In this document: positions 28,226-38,542 of the stretch, in pieces
Layout: each line of letters begins with the position of its first letter
Numbering within the stretch: the stretch's first letter is position 1
NCBI RefSeq assembly: GCF_023242365.1
Contig: NZ_JALLIX010000008.1
Coordinates: 120,371-184,370, forward strand
Direction of reading: 5' to 3'
Length of the DNA: 64,000 nucleotides
Source of the DNA: Pseudomonas sp. MWU13-2100
GTDB taxonomy: Bacteria > Pseudomonadota > Gammaproteobacteria > Pseudomonadales > Pseudomonadaceae
Notes under the pieces: generated by a model
What the model was told of the DNA's origin: nothing
Databases searched by the model: none
Seen by the model: only the letters and a program-made list of their open reading frames with translations
Position numbers and translations under genes: made by a program

Positions 28226-28993
28226 ATGAATAGCTTTCTCGAGTTTTACCAGACCTTGGGCTTGCCCATTAGTCTGCTGGTGCTGGGCACCTTTCTGCTG
28301 GCGGGCATGATCAAGGGCGTGATCGGTCTCGGACTGCCGACGGTTGCCATGGGCCTGCTCGGCCTGGCTATGGCACCGACGCAGGCTGCGGCGCTATTGA
28401 TCATTCCCGCGACCCTGACCAATGTCTGGCAACTGGCGGCGGGCGGGCATCTGTCGACCTTGCTCAGACGGTTATGGCCGATGTTGCTGGCGATCTTCCT
28501 CGGCACCGCTGTCGGTGTCTGGTGGTTGGGCGGGATGGACGGCGGTCATGGGATGGTGCGGGCCTTGGGCGCGGCCTTGCTGCTGTACGCCTTGAGCGGC
28601 TTGTTTCTACCGGCGCTGCGAGTCGGCGCCCGAACGGAGCGCTGGTTGGGGCCGGTCTGTGGGCTGGTCACCGGCCTCATCACCTCGGCCACTGGCGTGT
28701 TCGTGATTCCCGCCGTGCCTTACCTGCAGGCGTTGGGGTTGAACAAGGATGAACTGGTGCAGGCGCTGGGCCTGTCGTTCACCGTCTCGACCCTGGCACT
28801 GGCCCTCGGTCTGTTCTGGCATGGGGCACTGGGCGAAGGCGCCCTGGGGGCCTCATTGCTGGTTCTGCTCCCCGCGATCCTCGGCATGCTGTTCGGGCAA
28901 TGGCTGCGCCAGCGGGTCAGTGCCACGCTGTTCAAGCGGGTGTTCTTTGTCGGCCTGGGCCTGCTGGGCGGGCATTTGCTGATCGGGGGCTAG
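28226..28993 (+). CDS. TauE/SafE family sulfite/organosulfonate exporter-like membrane protein
   Basis: 255 residues with about eight hydrophobic helices. The glycine-rich start FLLAGMIKGVIGLGLPTVAMGLLGLAMAP (residues about 24-52) and the second-half repeat GLVTGLITSATGVFVIPAVPYLQALGL show the two-fold TauE/SafE architecture. These proteins export sulfite, sulfoacetate or related anions. The ATG at 28226 or the GTG at 28220 could be the start. It stands alone between a LysR gene and another LysR gene. Confidence 0.87.
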   Translation: MNSFLEFYQTLGLPISLLVLGTFLLAGMIKGVIGLGLPTVAMGLLGLAMAPTQAAALLIIPATLTNVWQLAAGGHLSTLLRRLWPMLLAIFLGTAVGVWWLGGMDGGHGMVRALGAALLLYALSGLFLPALRVGARTERWLGPVCGLVTGLITSATGVFVIPAVPYLQALGLNKDELVQALGLSFTVSTLALALGLFWHGALGEGALGASLLVLLPAILGMLFGQWLRQRVSATLFKRVFFVGLGLLGGHLLIGG

Positions 28994-29133
28994 CCGGAGT
29001 GGTCGAACAGTTCCGTAGGTTTGTCATGAGGGAGCAACAATAGATTCACTATTCATGCGCCTTGGACAAAGACCATTTGCTTCGATGCGGCGGGCGGCTA
29101 CTATCAAGGCTGTGTTTGCGCCAAGGGATAACA

Positions 29134-30045
29134 GTGAAAGCCAGATCCGATGAATTGCAGATCTTCGTGTGTGTCATCGAGTGCGGCTCGATTTCCGCGG
29201 CGGCCGAACAGATCGGCCAGACACCTTCGGCGGTCAGCCGGAGCCTGTCGCGGCTCGAGGTCAAGCTGGAAACCACCTTGATCAACCGCACCACACGGCG
29301 TATGGACCTGACCGAGGAGGGCAAGTTCTTCTTCGAGCGGGCCAAGCAGATCCTGGAACAGATGGATGAACTGGAAGAGCGCCTGTCCTTGCGCCAGCGC
29401 ACGCCCGCCGGGCGCCTGCGGATCAATGCCGCGTCGCCCTTCATGCTGCACGCGGTGGTGCCGCATATCGCGGAGTTTCGCCGTCTGTATCCGGATATCC
29501 AGCTGGAGCTCAACAGCAATGACCTGATCATCGACTTGCTGGAGCAAAGTACCGATATCGCCATCCGTATCGGCAACCTGGCGGACTCGACCCTGCACGC
29601 GCGCTCCCTGGGCAGCAGTCCGCTGAATATCCTCGCCAGCCCCGCGTACTTGGAAAAGCATGGGCTACCGGCCAGCGTCAGCGAGTTGTCCGGGCATACG
29701 CTGCTCGGGTTTACCCAGACCGAAAACCTGAACCACTGGCCGTTGCGGCATGCCCAGGGTGATCGCTGGCAGATCCAACCGGGCATCAGCGCGTCCAGCG
29801 GCGAGACCTTGCGTCAGTTGGCGCTGGAAGGGCAGGGCATTGCCTGTCTGTCACATTTCATGACACACCAGGATATCCAGGCCGGGCGCCTGCGGGTGAT
29901 TCTGCCCGAGGCCAACAGTGGCTATCGCCAGCCGATTCACGCGGTGTACTACCGCAACTCGCAATTGGCGTTGCGGATTCAGTGCTTCCTCGATTTCATC
30001 CAGGCCAAGTTGGCGGGTTATGCCGCTCCGGTGCTTGTCGGTTAA
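29134..30045 (+). CDS. LysR family transcriptional regulator
   Basis: 303 residues starting with GTG at 29134 (AAGGGA site 6-7 nt upstream). The DNA-binding helix ELQIFVCVIECGSISAAAEQIGQTPSAVSRSLSRLE occupies residues 6-41, followed by TRRMDLTEEGKFFFERAKQIL and an effector domain of the CrgA/DsdC-like kind (GRLRINAASPFMLHAVVPHIAEF). Nearby TauE/SafE and the epimerase remnant give no clear target. Confidence 0.9.
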   Translation: MKARSDELQIFVCVIECGSISAAAEQIGQTPSAVSRSLSRLEVKLETTLINRTTRRMDLTEEGKFFFERAKQILEQMDELEERLSLRQRTPAGRLRINAASPFMLHAVVPHIAEFRRLYPDIQLELNSNDLIIDLLEQSTDIAIRIGNLADSTLHARSLGSSPLNILASPAYLEKHGLPASVSELSGHTLLGFTQTENLNHWPLRHAQGDRWQIQPGISASSGETLRQLALEGQGIACLSHFMTHQDIQAGRLRVILPEANSGYRQPIHAVYYRNSQLALRIQCFLDFIQAKLAGYAAPVLVG

Positions 30046-30049
30046 GGCC

Positions 30050-30396
30050 ATGAGCGCCTTGAACGCGCCACGCAACATCTGCTCCAGCGTGCATATCGAT
30101 GATGTGGTGGCGCTGTACTGCTGGCACTGACCAAGACCCCGGCGGGAGTCTTCTACTTCATGGAAAGTGGCGAGGCCGTGTTTATCGAGATGACCACTGC
30201 CATGGCCCGGGCCCTGAACCTGGGCGAACCCCAGGACTGGCCGTTGGCCGACGCCGAGGCTGAATGGGGTTATGAAATGGCCAACTACGGCCAGGGCTCC
30301 AACAGCCGGGTGCGTGGCAAGAAGGCCCGTGAGCTGCTGGGCTGGGTGCCCAAGCGCACGTCGGTGATCGAATGGATTCGCAACCAGATGCTGTAA
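30050..30396 (+). pseudogene. C-terminal remnant of an NAD-dependent epimerase/dehydratase
   Basis: The frame starting at 30050 (MSALNAPRNICSSVHIDDVVALY) stops after CWH, while the next frame continues LALTKTPAGVFYFMESGEAVFIEMTTAMARALNLG to the stop at 30396. One missing C in the codon after VALY restores the family sequence HIDDVVALYLLAL. The whole N-terminal NAD-binding half is absent, so this is a decayed fragment. Confidence 0.85.
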
Positions 30397-30602
30397 CGCA
30401 CGGCGGGTTGATCGCTCCCGGGCCTGGGGAGCGAGCGGCTCGAGCAGCCTGTGGAAGCTGCTCGGTCGTCCCCGGCCACTGAAACTTTACGACGCCGTTT
30501 TTGCGAGCGGCTTCGCGCTTTTTGCACTGATGGCACCTAGCTACTAAAGAATCTGTTTTCCAGGCCGAAGCGCTTTGATCCAGATAGCCAGGAAGACCCG
30601 TC

Positions 30603-30971
30603 ATGAGCTTCGGTAAAACCACTCCCGTCCTGCATATCGATGACGAGGGCAAGGCGTTGGCGTTCTACATCGGATTCCTCGGGTTCTCTGTCGATTGGCA
30701 GCACCGTTTCGAGCCCGGGTTTCCGTTGTACCTGCAAGTGTCGCGGGGCGATTGCGTGCTGCACCTGAGCGAGCACAAGAGCGACGCCGCGCCGGGGGCG
30801 GCGCTACGCATCGAAACCGACGGGCTGGAAGCGTTCAGGGCACAGTTGCTGGGCAAGGCAGGTGGCGATGTACCGACAGAGATCCAGGCCATGCCCTGGG
30901 GTAGCCTGGACATGACTCTGCACGATCCGTTCGGCAATCGGCTGGTGTTTACCAACGCGATTTGCGCTTGA
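30603..30971 (+). CDS. Glyoxalase/bleomycin-resistance superfamily protein
   Basis: 122-residue vicinal-oxygen-chelate fold protein. It has the paired beta-alpha-beta-beta-beta pattern (PVLHIDDEGKALAFYIGFLGFSVDWQHRF ... MTLHDPFGNRLVFTNAI) and the DPFGNRL end typical of the group. Many such proteins bind bleomycin-like drugs; others are isomerases or unknown. A GGAAGAC stretch upstream may be the ribosome site. The gene is monocistronic. Confidence 0.85.
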   Translation: MSFGKTTPVLHIDDEGKALAFYIGFLGFSVDWQHRFEPGFPLYLQVSRGDCVLHLSEHKSDAAPGAALRIETDGLEAFRAQLLGKAGGDVPTEIQAMPWGSLDMTLHDPFGNRLVFTNAICA

Positions 30972-31014
30972 CGAGGTTTATCCGAGTTGAGCCCGATCAC
31001 CTGTAGGCGCGGAG

Positions 31015-31041
31015 CTCGCCGGGCCCCCGGAGCGCGGCGAG
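31015..31041. terminator. Hairpin between convergent glyoxalase-like and chemoreceptor genes
   Basis: 7-bp GC-only stem CTCGCCG / CGGCGAG with a 13-nt loop. No T-run, so activity is uncertain. Confidence 0.35.
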
Positions 31042-31050
31042 ACCGGGTTA

Positions 31051-32973
31051 TCAGACTCGGAAGTGGCTGACCATCATCTGCAACTGATTGCCCAAGCGGG
31101 CCAGTTCGACGCTGGACGCCGCGGTTTCATCGCTGGCGGCGGCGGTCTGTTCCGACACGTCACGGACATTGACGATACTGCGGCTGATCTCTTCGGCCAC
31201 CGCGCTTTGTTGTTCGGCCGCCGCGGCGATCTGCTGGTTCATCGACTGGATGTTCGACACCGTGCGGGTGATGTTTTCCAGCGAGGTGCCGGCCTTGCGG
31301 GTCAAGGCCACGCTGCTGTCGGTCAGGGTGCGGCTGTTGTTCATCACATTCGCCACCTGCTGGGTGCCGTTCTGCAGGGCGGCGACCAGGCCTTCGATCT
31401 CCTCGGTAGACTTCTGGGTACGCTGGGCCAGGCCGCGGACTTCGTCGGCGACCACGGCAAACCCGCGTCCGGCTTCACCGGCCCGGGCCGCCTCGATGGC
31501 GGCGTTGAGCGCCAGCAGATTGGTCTGCTCGGCCACGGCCTTGATCACATCCATGACCGCGCCGATCTTGTCGCTTTCCTTCTGCAGCACGGTCATGGCT
31601 TCGGTCGAACGCAGCACTTCGGTGGCCAGGCGTTCGATCTGGGCAATGGCCTCGCCGACTACCTTGTCACCTTCACGGGCTTCACCGTCCGCGGCGGCGG
31701 CGGCCTGGGAGGCCTGTTCGGCATTCCGCGCGACCTCCTGAACGGTGGCGGTCATTTCGTGCATCGCCGTGGCGACCTGGTCGGTTTCGATTTTCTGGCT
31801 GTTGACCCCGGCGCTGGTCTGTTCGGTCACCGCCGACAGTTCCTCGGCGGCGCTGGCGATCTGGGTGACGCCATCGCGGATACCGCTGATCAGGTCGCGC
31901 AGGGTGGCGCCCATGCGCTGGATGCCTTGTTGCAGCACGCCCAGTTCGTCACGGCGGGTCACCATCAGGTTGTGGGTCAGGTCGCCGGAGGCGATGCGTT
32001 CGACGACGGCCAGGGTGTCGCGGATCGGGCGAGTGATCTGCCGGGTGATGAGTACGGCGGCGAACAGGCCGACCAGCAAGGCCAGCAGCGTACTGCCCAG
32101 TTGCAATGTCCGGGCCTGGGCGCTTTCGCTGTCACGCCGGTCCAGTTGGATCTGATACAGCGCGTCGCTGCGCGAGACGATGTCGTTGCCCTGGTCGGTC
32201 ATTTCCTTGCGCGCCTGCACGGCGGCGGCGTTGGCGCTCTTGTAGGCCTGCAAGGCGCTGCGGTAGTTGCCCAGGGCGGTCTCGAGCTGGGTCACGGAGG
32301 CCTGCTCGGCGCCGCTGAAGGCTTGCTGCAGGGCCTTCAGCCCGTCGATCGCTTCGCTCAGTTGATTGAAGGCTTTCTGCTCGGTGTCCGGGTTGCTGTT
32401 GGCGGCATAGCCACGCACTTCATAACGGGTCAGCTGGAACTGTTCCTTGGCCCGGGTGATGGCCTGGAAACGTTCGAAGCGGCCTTCCTCGCCGGGCAGC
32501 ATGTGCAGCACCTGGTCGTTGATGGCGGTGATCAGTTTGTTGACGACTTCGGCATTGTCGCCCATGGTCTGACGCGCGCCATTGGCGGTGCGATAGGCAT
32601 CACGCATCTTGTTCAGCGATTGCTGGTATTGCGTGATGAGGTCAGCCTGCTCCTTGAGCAGCTTGAGGTTTTCCGGGCTCTTGAAGCTGCCGATCAGCTT
32701 CTGCTGTTGAGCGATGAACGCTTGCAGGTTGACCTGTACGTTCTGGGCGGCGGTCTCGTCACCGTTGGTCAGCATGTATTGCAGGCGCGCCACGCGCAGT
32801 TTGGTCAGCGAGGCGTTGAGTTGGGTGATGTCGCTCATCCAGTTGCTGCGGTCAATCAGCCCACCCAGGCTGTTCCAGCCGGTCAGGGCCAGGATGGTGG
32901 TCAGGAGCAGTACCAAGCCGAAACCCAGGCCAAGTTTCAGGTTGACGCTGATATTGCCAAACCAGCTATTCAT
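31051..32973 (-). CDS. Methyl-accepting chemotaxis protein with HBM sensor domain (McpS-like)
   Basis: 640 residues: transmembrane helix 1 (about 12-30), a long all-helical periplasmic sensor (about 35-285), transmembrane helix 2 (about 290-310), HAMP, and a methyl-accepting signalling domain with the invariant hairpin [33 protein letters not shown]. The length, the opening [21 protein letters not shown] and the sensor closely resemble P. putida McpS, whose HBM domain binds TCA-cycle acids and acetate. That ligand is an inference. Orphan receptor: no che genes are adjacent. Confidence 0.9.
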   Translation of the reverse strand: MNSWFGNISVNLKLGLGFGLVLLLTTILALTGWNSLGGLIDRSNWMSDITQLNASLTKLRVARLQYMLTNGDETAAQNVQVNLQAFIAQQQKLIGSFKSPENLKLLKEQADLITQYQQSLNKMRDAYRTANGARQTMGDNAEVVNKLITAINDQVLHMLPGEEGRFERFQAITRAKEQFQLTRYEVRGYAANSNPDTEQKAFNQLSEAIDGLKALQQAFSGAEQASVTQLETALGNYRSALQAYKSANAAAVQARKEMTDQGNDIVSRSDALYQIQLDRRDSESAQARTLQLGSTLLALLVGLFAAVLITRQITRPIRDTLAVVERIASGDLTHNLMVTRRDELGVLQQGIQRMGATLRDLISGIRDGVTQIASAAEELSAVTEQTSAGVNSQKIETDQVATAMHEMTATVQEVARNAEQASQAAAAADGEAREGDKVVGEAIAQIERLATEVLRSTEAMTVLQKESDKIGAVMDVIKAVAEQTNLLALNAAIEAARAGEAGRGFAVVADEVRGLAQRTQKSTEEIEGLVAALQNGTQQVANVMNNSRTLTDSSVALTRKAGTSLENITRTVSNIQSMNQQIAAAAEQQSAVAEEISRSIVNVRDVSEQTAAASDETAASSVELARLGNQLQMMVSHFRV

Positions 32974-33168
32974 CGAATTCCTCCAGGAACGTTGTGTTGC
33001 GTGCTGTCAGGTGGCTGGAAGGTGTTGTTTTTGGAACCAGCTGAATTTGTTGGTAGAGCTTGTATCGGCGGTAACACAGATAGCTGAAAGGATTTTGTCA
33101 TACCGCATGTTTCTGCTAACCAGCGGACGAGGATAGTGCTGTTTGTTTGCGATACCGATTTTCCAGGC

Positions 33169-33197
33169 AAAAAAAACCGGCGCTTCAAAGGCGCCGG
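33169..33197 (-). terminator. Intrinsic terminator of the glycosyltransferase gene
   Basis: On the minus strand: stem CCGGCGC / GCGCCGG with a 7-nt loop followed by TTTTTTTT. It lies 30 nt after the stop of the gene ending at 33227 and upstream of the chemoreceptor promoter. Confidence 0.88.
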
Positions 33198-33226
33198 CTC
33201 TTTACGAATGAAGCGTATGGAGCCGC

Positions 33227-34693
33227 TTACTGTCCGTAGAAGTTATACAGGCGCTTGCCGCCGATGGTGATACTGCTCAGGACCTTGGTGGGTGCCGGCG
33301 GCGTCGAGATTTTCAGGTTCTGGTCAACGATGACCACGTTGTCCGGCGAGGCTGTCAGGAAGGCGTTCAGATCGGCTTCGGTCATCAGCACCTGCTGCTG
33401 GCGTTGGGTATAGAACACGGTGGAGGCCAGTCGCTCTTCCGGCTGGAACAGGGCGACCTGCTTGCCATGGGCCTGCAGTTCGATGACCTGGTCGGTCAGC
33501 GGTTTGAAGGAGTTCTTGATGTCGGAGCGCGACTCCAGCGACGCCACCACCAGATAGCCGCAGACCAGCAGGGCCATCAGCCCCATCGCCAGCGGCCGGT
33601 GATGTTTCACCAGCTTGGCGCTGAAGGGGGAGGTGGCCGAGCGTCGGCGCAGCCACTCGAGGATCACCGCCGAGTATTCGGCGGCGATGATGGCGGCGGC
33701 CGGCGCCATGGACATCAGATAGACCATGCGCTTGCTGGAGGCCAGGGTCAGCAGGGTGAACTGGGCCAGGATCCAGACGCTGGCGAACAGCAGGTGACGA
33801 TTGGCCACCAGGCGCTTGCGCAGGTTCCACAAGCCCAGATACACCAGCAGGTTCCAGGGCAGGAAGGCTTCCGGCAGCTTGGCCAGGTAGTAGTAGAACG
33901 GTTCGTAATGCCCGGCGGAGGTGAAGGAGCCGCTGAAGCGGCCGACGCTGTTGGCCCACAGCACTTCACCGATGGCCTGCATACCGCCGCGCTGATAGAG
34001 CAGGACCAGCCAGATCAGCAGGGGGATCAGCCCGAGCGCGGTGAACAGCGCGGGGCGTAGCCAGTTGCCGAAGGTGAAGCGTTTGTCGAGCAGGCTTTGG
34101 GTCACCAGGTAGACGAAAATCACGACGCCCGGCAGGGCGAGGCCCAGTACGCCCTTGCTCAGGGTCGAGATCACGATGCCGAGGGCAAAGACACACCAGG
34201 CGCCAAAGGTCCTGTTGCCTTGCGCCGCTTGTTCGGTGGCGCGGAAGAACGCCAGCAGGGCCAGGGTCACCCCGAGGCTGAGCAGCGCGTCTTCGCCGAC
34301 CTGCCGGGCATTGCCCAGGTAGCTGGCCATGGTGGCGAGCATCGCGGCGGCGGTCCAGGCCAGCACGGCCGGACGACCGATCTTGCGCAGGAAGGCAAAC
34401 AATGCGAGCACCGTGAACAGGCCGGCGAAGGCCGAGGCCAGGCGCACGGCCAGGGGCGTGCCGCCAAACAGCTGGATGGCGCCGGCATCGAGCCAGAGGC
34501 TCAGCGGTGGTTTTTCCAGGAAGGGCTCGCCCAGCAGATGCGGGGTCACCCAATCCTGGGTCAGGTGCATTTCCATCGCGATCCCGGCGACCCGGGATTC
34601 GGTGGAGCCTTGCAACTCGTGGTTACCCAGCCCGAAGAAGAACAATAGGCCGCCCAGCAGGAGCAGGATGAGGAAGGGGCGTGTCATTCGCAT
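33227..34693 (-). CDS. ArnT-like glycosyltransferase (GT83/GT39 superfamily)
   Basis: 488-residue polytopic membrane enzyme with about 10-12 helices. The N-terminal catalytic loop has the DPDE-like region (NHELQGSTESRVAGIAMEM) followed by WVTPHLLGEPFLEKPPLSLWLDAGAIQLFGG, as in ArnT/PMT-type enzymes that take a sugar from polyprenyl phosphate. ArnT adds aminoarabinose to lipid A; here no arn operon is adjacent, so the acceptor is unknown. Slightly shorter than ArnT (about 550). An alternative start lies two codons downstream (34687). Confidence 0.84.
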   Translation of the reverse strand: MRMTRPFLILLLLGGLLFFFGLGNHELQGSTESRVAGIAMEMHLTQDWVTPHLLGEPFLEKPPLSLWLDAGAIQLFGGTPLAVRLASAFAGLFTVLALFAFLRKIGRPAVLAWTAAAMLATMASYLGNARQVGEDALLSLGVTLALLAFFRATEQAAQGNRTFGAWCVFALGIVISTLSKGVLGLALPGVVIFVYLVTQSLLDKRFTFGNWLRPALFTALGLIPLLIWLVLLYQRGGMQAIGEVLWANSVGRFSGSFTSAGHYEPFYYYLAKLPEAFLPWNLLVYLGLWNLRKRLVANRHLLFASVWILAQFTLLTLASSKRMVYLMSMAPAAAIIAAEYSAVILEWLRRRSATSPFSAKLVKHHRPLAMGLMALLVCGYLVVASLESRSDIKNSFKPLTDQVIELQAHGKQVALFQPEERLASTVFYTQRQQQVLMTEADLNAFLTASPDNVVIVDQNLKISTPPAPTKVLSSITIGGKRLYNFYGQ

Positions 34694-34809
34694 AGTGATA
34701 CCGAAAGAGAGGGGGCGGATCGCAAGGCGATCTGTTGATTGAAAAAGTATACGGGGCGATTTCTCAACATATTGTGAAGAGCCCTAGTGTCAGAGTGTGC
34801 CAAAACATT

Positions 34810-36642
34810 TCAGTCGCCCAGGGCCTCGCCTTCACGCCGAGGATCGGCCCCACCAGCCCATGACGACTGCCCCTTGGCGTCGCGCACCCGCATGATCGCC
34901 TGGGTGCCGCTGGTCATGTCCAGTTCGCTGACGGTGTGGCCCTTGTCCCGCAGCGCTTTGATCAATGGCGCCGAGAACAGGCCTTGTTCCAGTTCGGTGG
35001 GGCCATTGCGGCTACCGAAGTTGGGCAGGTTGATGGCCGACTGCGGATCGAGTTTCCAGTCCAGCAAGCCGACCAGGGTCTTGGAGACGTATTCGATGAT
35101 CTGCGAGCCGCCGGGCGAGCCGACGGCGCCGAGAAACTCTCCGTTCGCCCGGTCGAACACCAGGGTCGGGGCCATGGATGAGCGTGGACGTTTGCCCGGC
35201 TCGACACGGTTGGCCACCGGCTTGCCGTTTTCGCTGGGGATGAAGGAGAAGTCGGTCAATTGGTTGTTGAGGATAAAACCCTCGACCATCAGGTGCGAAC
35301 CGAACGAGCTTTCCACGGTGGTGGTCATCGATACGGCGCCACCCTGGTCGTCCACGGCGACGATCTGCGAGGTGGAAATGCGCATCGGCGAGCGGTCCGG
35401 CGCCAGGGCCACCTGGATGCCGGCCGGGACGCCGGGTTCGGCCTGGCCCAGGCTGCGTTCGCCGATCAGACGGGCGCGGCCGGCGAGGTAGCCGGGGTCT
35501 ATCAGTCCGGCGACCGGGACCGGGACGAAGTCGCTGTCGGCGACATACAGGCCGCGGTCGGCATAGGCCAGGCGGTCGGCCTCGGCGATCAGGTGCACGG
35601 CCTGCGGACGGGGCTCAAGACCGGCGGGACTGGAGGTTTTCAGCGGGCCGAGTGCTGCCAGCGCCTGGCGTTTGTCCTGGGCTTCCAGGGCCTGCAAGGT
35701 GCCGAAGATCTGCGCGATGGCGATACCGCCGGAGGACGGCGGTGGCATGCCGCAGAGCTGCCATTGCTTGTAGTCGGAGCACAGCGCAGTGCGCTCCTTG
35801 GCCTGATAGCCTTGCAGGTCGGCCAGCGAGAGCGTTCCGCGGTTGGCGCTGCCATTGACCGCGGCGACGATCTCCTCGGCGATGCGGCCTTTGTAGAGCG
35901 CGTCCGTGCCTTCGTTGGCGATGCGCTTGAGCACGGCGGCCAGCTTCGGGTTTTTCAGCGTTGTGCCGACGGCTTTCGGGCTGCCGTCGGCATTGAGGAA
36001 GTAGGCGGCCATGGCGGGCGAGTGGGGCAGGAACGGACTGGCGACGATCTGCTTGTGCAGGCGCGGTGAAATCGGGAAGCCTTGTTCGGCGAGGCGGATG
36101 GCCGGCTCGAAGAGCTTCGCCCAGGGCAGGCGGCCCTGGGCGCGATGGGCCAGTTCGAGGGCGCGCATCACCCCGGGCGTACCGACCGAGCGTCCACCGA
36201 TCTGGGCCTGGGTGAAGGCCATCGGCGTGCCGTCCGGGTTGAGGAAGAGCTTCTCGGTGGCGCCTGCCGGTGCGGTTTCACGACCGTCGTAGGCATGCAC
36301 CTGCTTGCCGTCCCAGACCATGATGAAGGCCCCGCCGCCGATGCCGGTGGCTTGTGGCTCCACCAGGGTCAGCACGGCCTGCATGGCAATCGCGGCATCC
36401 ACGGCGGAGCCGCCCTGGCGCAGGATCTCGCGCCCGGCCTCGGCCGCCAGCGGATTGGCCGCCGCGGCCATGTGCCGGGCCGCGTGTTGCGTGAGCAGGC
36501 CGCTGCGATAACCCGTACCGATTTCCGGTGCGTTGGGCAGGGTGGCGTCGGCTGAGGCAAACGGTGCGTTGCAGACGCTGAGGGCCAGGCTGATGGCCAG
36601 GGCGCAAAGGGAGAAACGACGCGATGGAAAACGTAAGTGCAC
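34810..36642 (-). CDS. ggt: Gamma-glutamyltransferase
   Basis: 610-residue periplasmic N-terminal-nucleophile hydrolase that cleaves glutathione and transfers its gamma-glutamyl group. Signal peptide (FSLCALAISLALSVCNAPFASADA), the large-subunit features ANPLAAEAGREILRQGGSAVDAAIAMQAVLTLVEPQATGIGGGAFIMVWDG, and the autocleavage site with Thr in RISTSQIVAVDDQGGAVSMTTTVESSFGS; the small subunit continues to the end. The GTG at 36642 has an AGGAG site and gives a proper signal peptide; the longer frame from 36675 is less likely. Confidence 0.93.
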   Translation of the reverse strand: MHLRFPSRRFSLCALAISLALSVCNAPFASADATLPNAPEIGTGYRSGLLTQHAARHMAAAANPLAAEAGREILRQGGSAVDAAIAMQAVLTLVEPQATGIGGGAFIMVWDGKQVHAYDGRETAPAGATEKLFLNPDGTPMAFTQAQIGGRSVGTPGVMRALELAHRAQGRLPWAKLFEPAIRLAEQGFPISPRLHKQIVASPFLPHSPAMAAYFLNADGSPKAVGTTLKNPKLAAVLKRIANEGTDALYKGRIAEEIVAAVNGSANRGTLSLADLQGYQAKERTALCSDYKQWQLCGMPPPSSGGIAIAQIFGTLQALEAQDKRQALAALGPLKTSSPAGLEPRPQAVHLIAEADRLAYADRGLYVADSDFVPVPVAGLIDPGYLAGRARLIGERSLGQAEPGVPAGIQVALAPDRSPMRISTSQIVAVDDQGGAVSMTTTVESSFGSHLMVEGFILNNQLTDFSFIPSENGKPVANRVEPGKRPRSSMAPTLVFDRANGEFLGAVGSPGGSQIIEYVSKTLVGLLDWKLDPQSAINLPNFGSRNGPTELEQGLFSAPLIKALRDKGHTVSELDMTSGTQAIMRVRDAKGQSSWAGGADPRREGEALGD

Positions 36643-36901
36643 TGTGTAGGCTCCTGCCTTGGACTTGCGCGGCACTATAGTCCGGGCGTGGCGGCGGGAA
36701 CAATCGTTGAGCTATCGGACCTGGAACAGGAAAGCAGATGAAGCGCCAGGCTCGAACAACTTTTCGTTCTGGTGCTCACTCCAGGTTCTTTTGTTGATCT
36801 TCATCTGCTTGCGGACTGAGGTAAGGATCAAGCGAAACCCTGCCCATGGCAGGATTTCCGTTTGATCAGGCTCGCCAGCCGGTATGCTCGGTCCAGGGCG
36901 T

Positions 36902-38542
36902 TTACGCCATCGCCAACTGGACTACCTTGAAAATCACCATGCCCATGGCGACCACCAGGTAACCGCGCAACACCCCCATCCAGATCCGATTGCGCTGCGA
37001 CAGGACCATGGGCTTGAGTTTGTCCAATGGCGGCATGCGCCAGGCGTTCATCATCTCCTGGGTGAAGGGGGTTGCCTTGTCGCTCAGGTTGGCTTCGTCC
37101 ACGGCTTTACGGGCATGCAGCACGTTCACCGCAATAGCGATGATCAGGCCCACCACGCCACCGCCGATCAGGATGTTGGTGATGGTTTCACCGGACATGT
37201 CCGGGAAGGCCACGGCCGAGGTCAGGATGACGGACAATAGCACCAGTATGGCAACGATCACTGCGGTGACCACATTGGTGAAGCGCTTGTTCACCCAGGG
37301 ACCGAGTACTTCCTTGTCATTGCACAGCAGCAGCAGGAACACCGTGGCGCTGGGCAGCAACACACCGGCCAGGGTTTGCACGGCGTTGGTCAGCAGGCCC
37401 AGCGGTACACCGGGTATCAGCACCAGGGCTGCGGCCACAGCGATCAGCCCGCAATACATCAGGTAGAAGCCCTTGGCATCGCCGGGTTTACGGTGCAGCG
37501 AGTGCTTCAGGCTCAGCACATCGCCCAGGGCGTAAGCGGTCGACAGCGACACCGCCATGGCACCGATGATGCTGGCATCGATCAGCGCGACCGCGAACAA
37601 CACGCCCGGCAGGCGACCGTGGTACTTGGCGATACCGGCCGCGATGGCGCCGGCGTCGGTGAAGTTGCCGAACTCCGGGTTGCCGGCGAAAACCTGCGCG
37701 GTGAAGGCAATCATCGCCACCGCACCGATCACCACCAGGGCGATGCCCAGCCACAGGTCGGCGCGTTCGTACTTGATGAAGCGTGGGGTGATGCGCTTGT
37801 CGATCACGTAGCTTTGCTGGAAGAACAACTGCCAGGGCGCCACGGTGGTACCGACGATCCCGATGATCAGCAACAGCACCTCCGACAGCTTGCCGTCAGC
37901 CGGCAGTTGCGGGGTGAGGAAGTCGTGCGCGACCTGGCTCATCGGCGGGTGGATCATCAGGAAAATCGGCACCAGCAACAGGCTGCCGAACACCAGGATC
38001 AGGGCGAAGCGTTCGAAGCGCCGGAAGTTGCCCGTGCACGCCGCCAGCATGATAAATATCGCCGCCAGGCCGACGCCGACTACTTTGGGCACGCCGAGGA
38101 AATCCATCCCCAGGCTGATGCCGATGAACTCGGTGACGATGGTCAGGGCATTGAGGATAAACAAGTCGATGGCACTGAAAGCGCCCCAGAACTTGCCGAA
38201 GCGATCGAGGATCAGGCGGGCATGGCCGACACCGGTCACCACACCCAGGCGCAGGACCATCTCCTGGTTGACGTAGAGCACCGGGATCAGCAGGGCCAGG
38301 GTCCACAGCAGCGATGTGCCGTAGTTCTGGCCGGCCTGGCCGTAGGTGCTGAAGGCACCGGCGTCGTTGTCGCCGACCATCACGATCAGGCCCGGGCCGA
38401 GGATGGCCATCAGGGTCTTGAGGCGATGCCACCAAGTGTTGCGCGGGGCGATATCGTCATGGCGGATGGTGCCGAAGGCTCCGCGGATATCGCCGACATG
38501 GGCGCTGTCGAGGACAGCGGAGGGGGCATTCAGGTTGGACAT
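36902..38542 (-). CDS. NRAMP-family transporter with an altered metal site
   Basis: 546 residues with about 11-12 helices and the NRAMP/LeuT layout. Helix 1 reads GPGLIVMVGDNDAGAFSTYGQAG where metal transporters of the MntH type have DPGN, and helix 6 reads VGTTVAPWQLFFQQSYVIDK where they have MPHN. Both metal-binding motifs are therefore changed (DNDAG, APWQ), so Mn2+/Fe2+ transport should not be assumed; another cation or a different substrate is possible. The ATG at 38542 has a perfect GGAGG site. A long leader lies upstream. Confidence 0.85.
   Translation of the reverse strand: MSNLNAPSAVLDSAHVGDIRGAFGTIRHDDIAPRNTWWHRLKTLMAILGPGLIVMVGDNDAGAFSTYGQAGQNYGTSLLWTLALLIPVLYVNQEMVLRLGVVTGVGHARLILDRFGKFWGAFSAIDLFILNALTIVTEFIGISLGMDFLGVPKVVGVGLAAIFIMLAACTGNFRRFERFALILVFGSLLLVPIFLMIHPPMSQVAHDFLTPQLPADGKLSEVLLLIIGIVGTTVAPWQLFFQQSYVIDKRITPRFIKYERADLWLGIALVVIGAVAMIAFTAQVFAGNPEFGNFTDAGAIAAGIAKYHGRLPGVLFAVALIDASIIGAMAVSLSTAYALGDVLSLKHSLHRKPGDAKGFYLMYCGLIAVAAALVLIPGVPLGLLTNAVQTLAGVLLPSATVFLLLLCNDKEVLGPWVNKRFTNVVTAVIVAILVLLSVILTSAVAFPDMSGETITNILIGGGVVGLIIAIAVNVLHARKAVDEANLSDKATPFTQEMMNAWRMPPLDKLKPMVLSQRNRIWMGVLRGYLVVAMGMVIFKVVQLAMA

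Noticed and set aside
31063..33087. 674-codon frame antisense to the chemoreceptor gene
   Set aside because: Low-complexity Gly/His/Leu-rich translation produced by codon bias of the real gene on the other strand.
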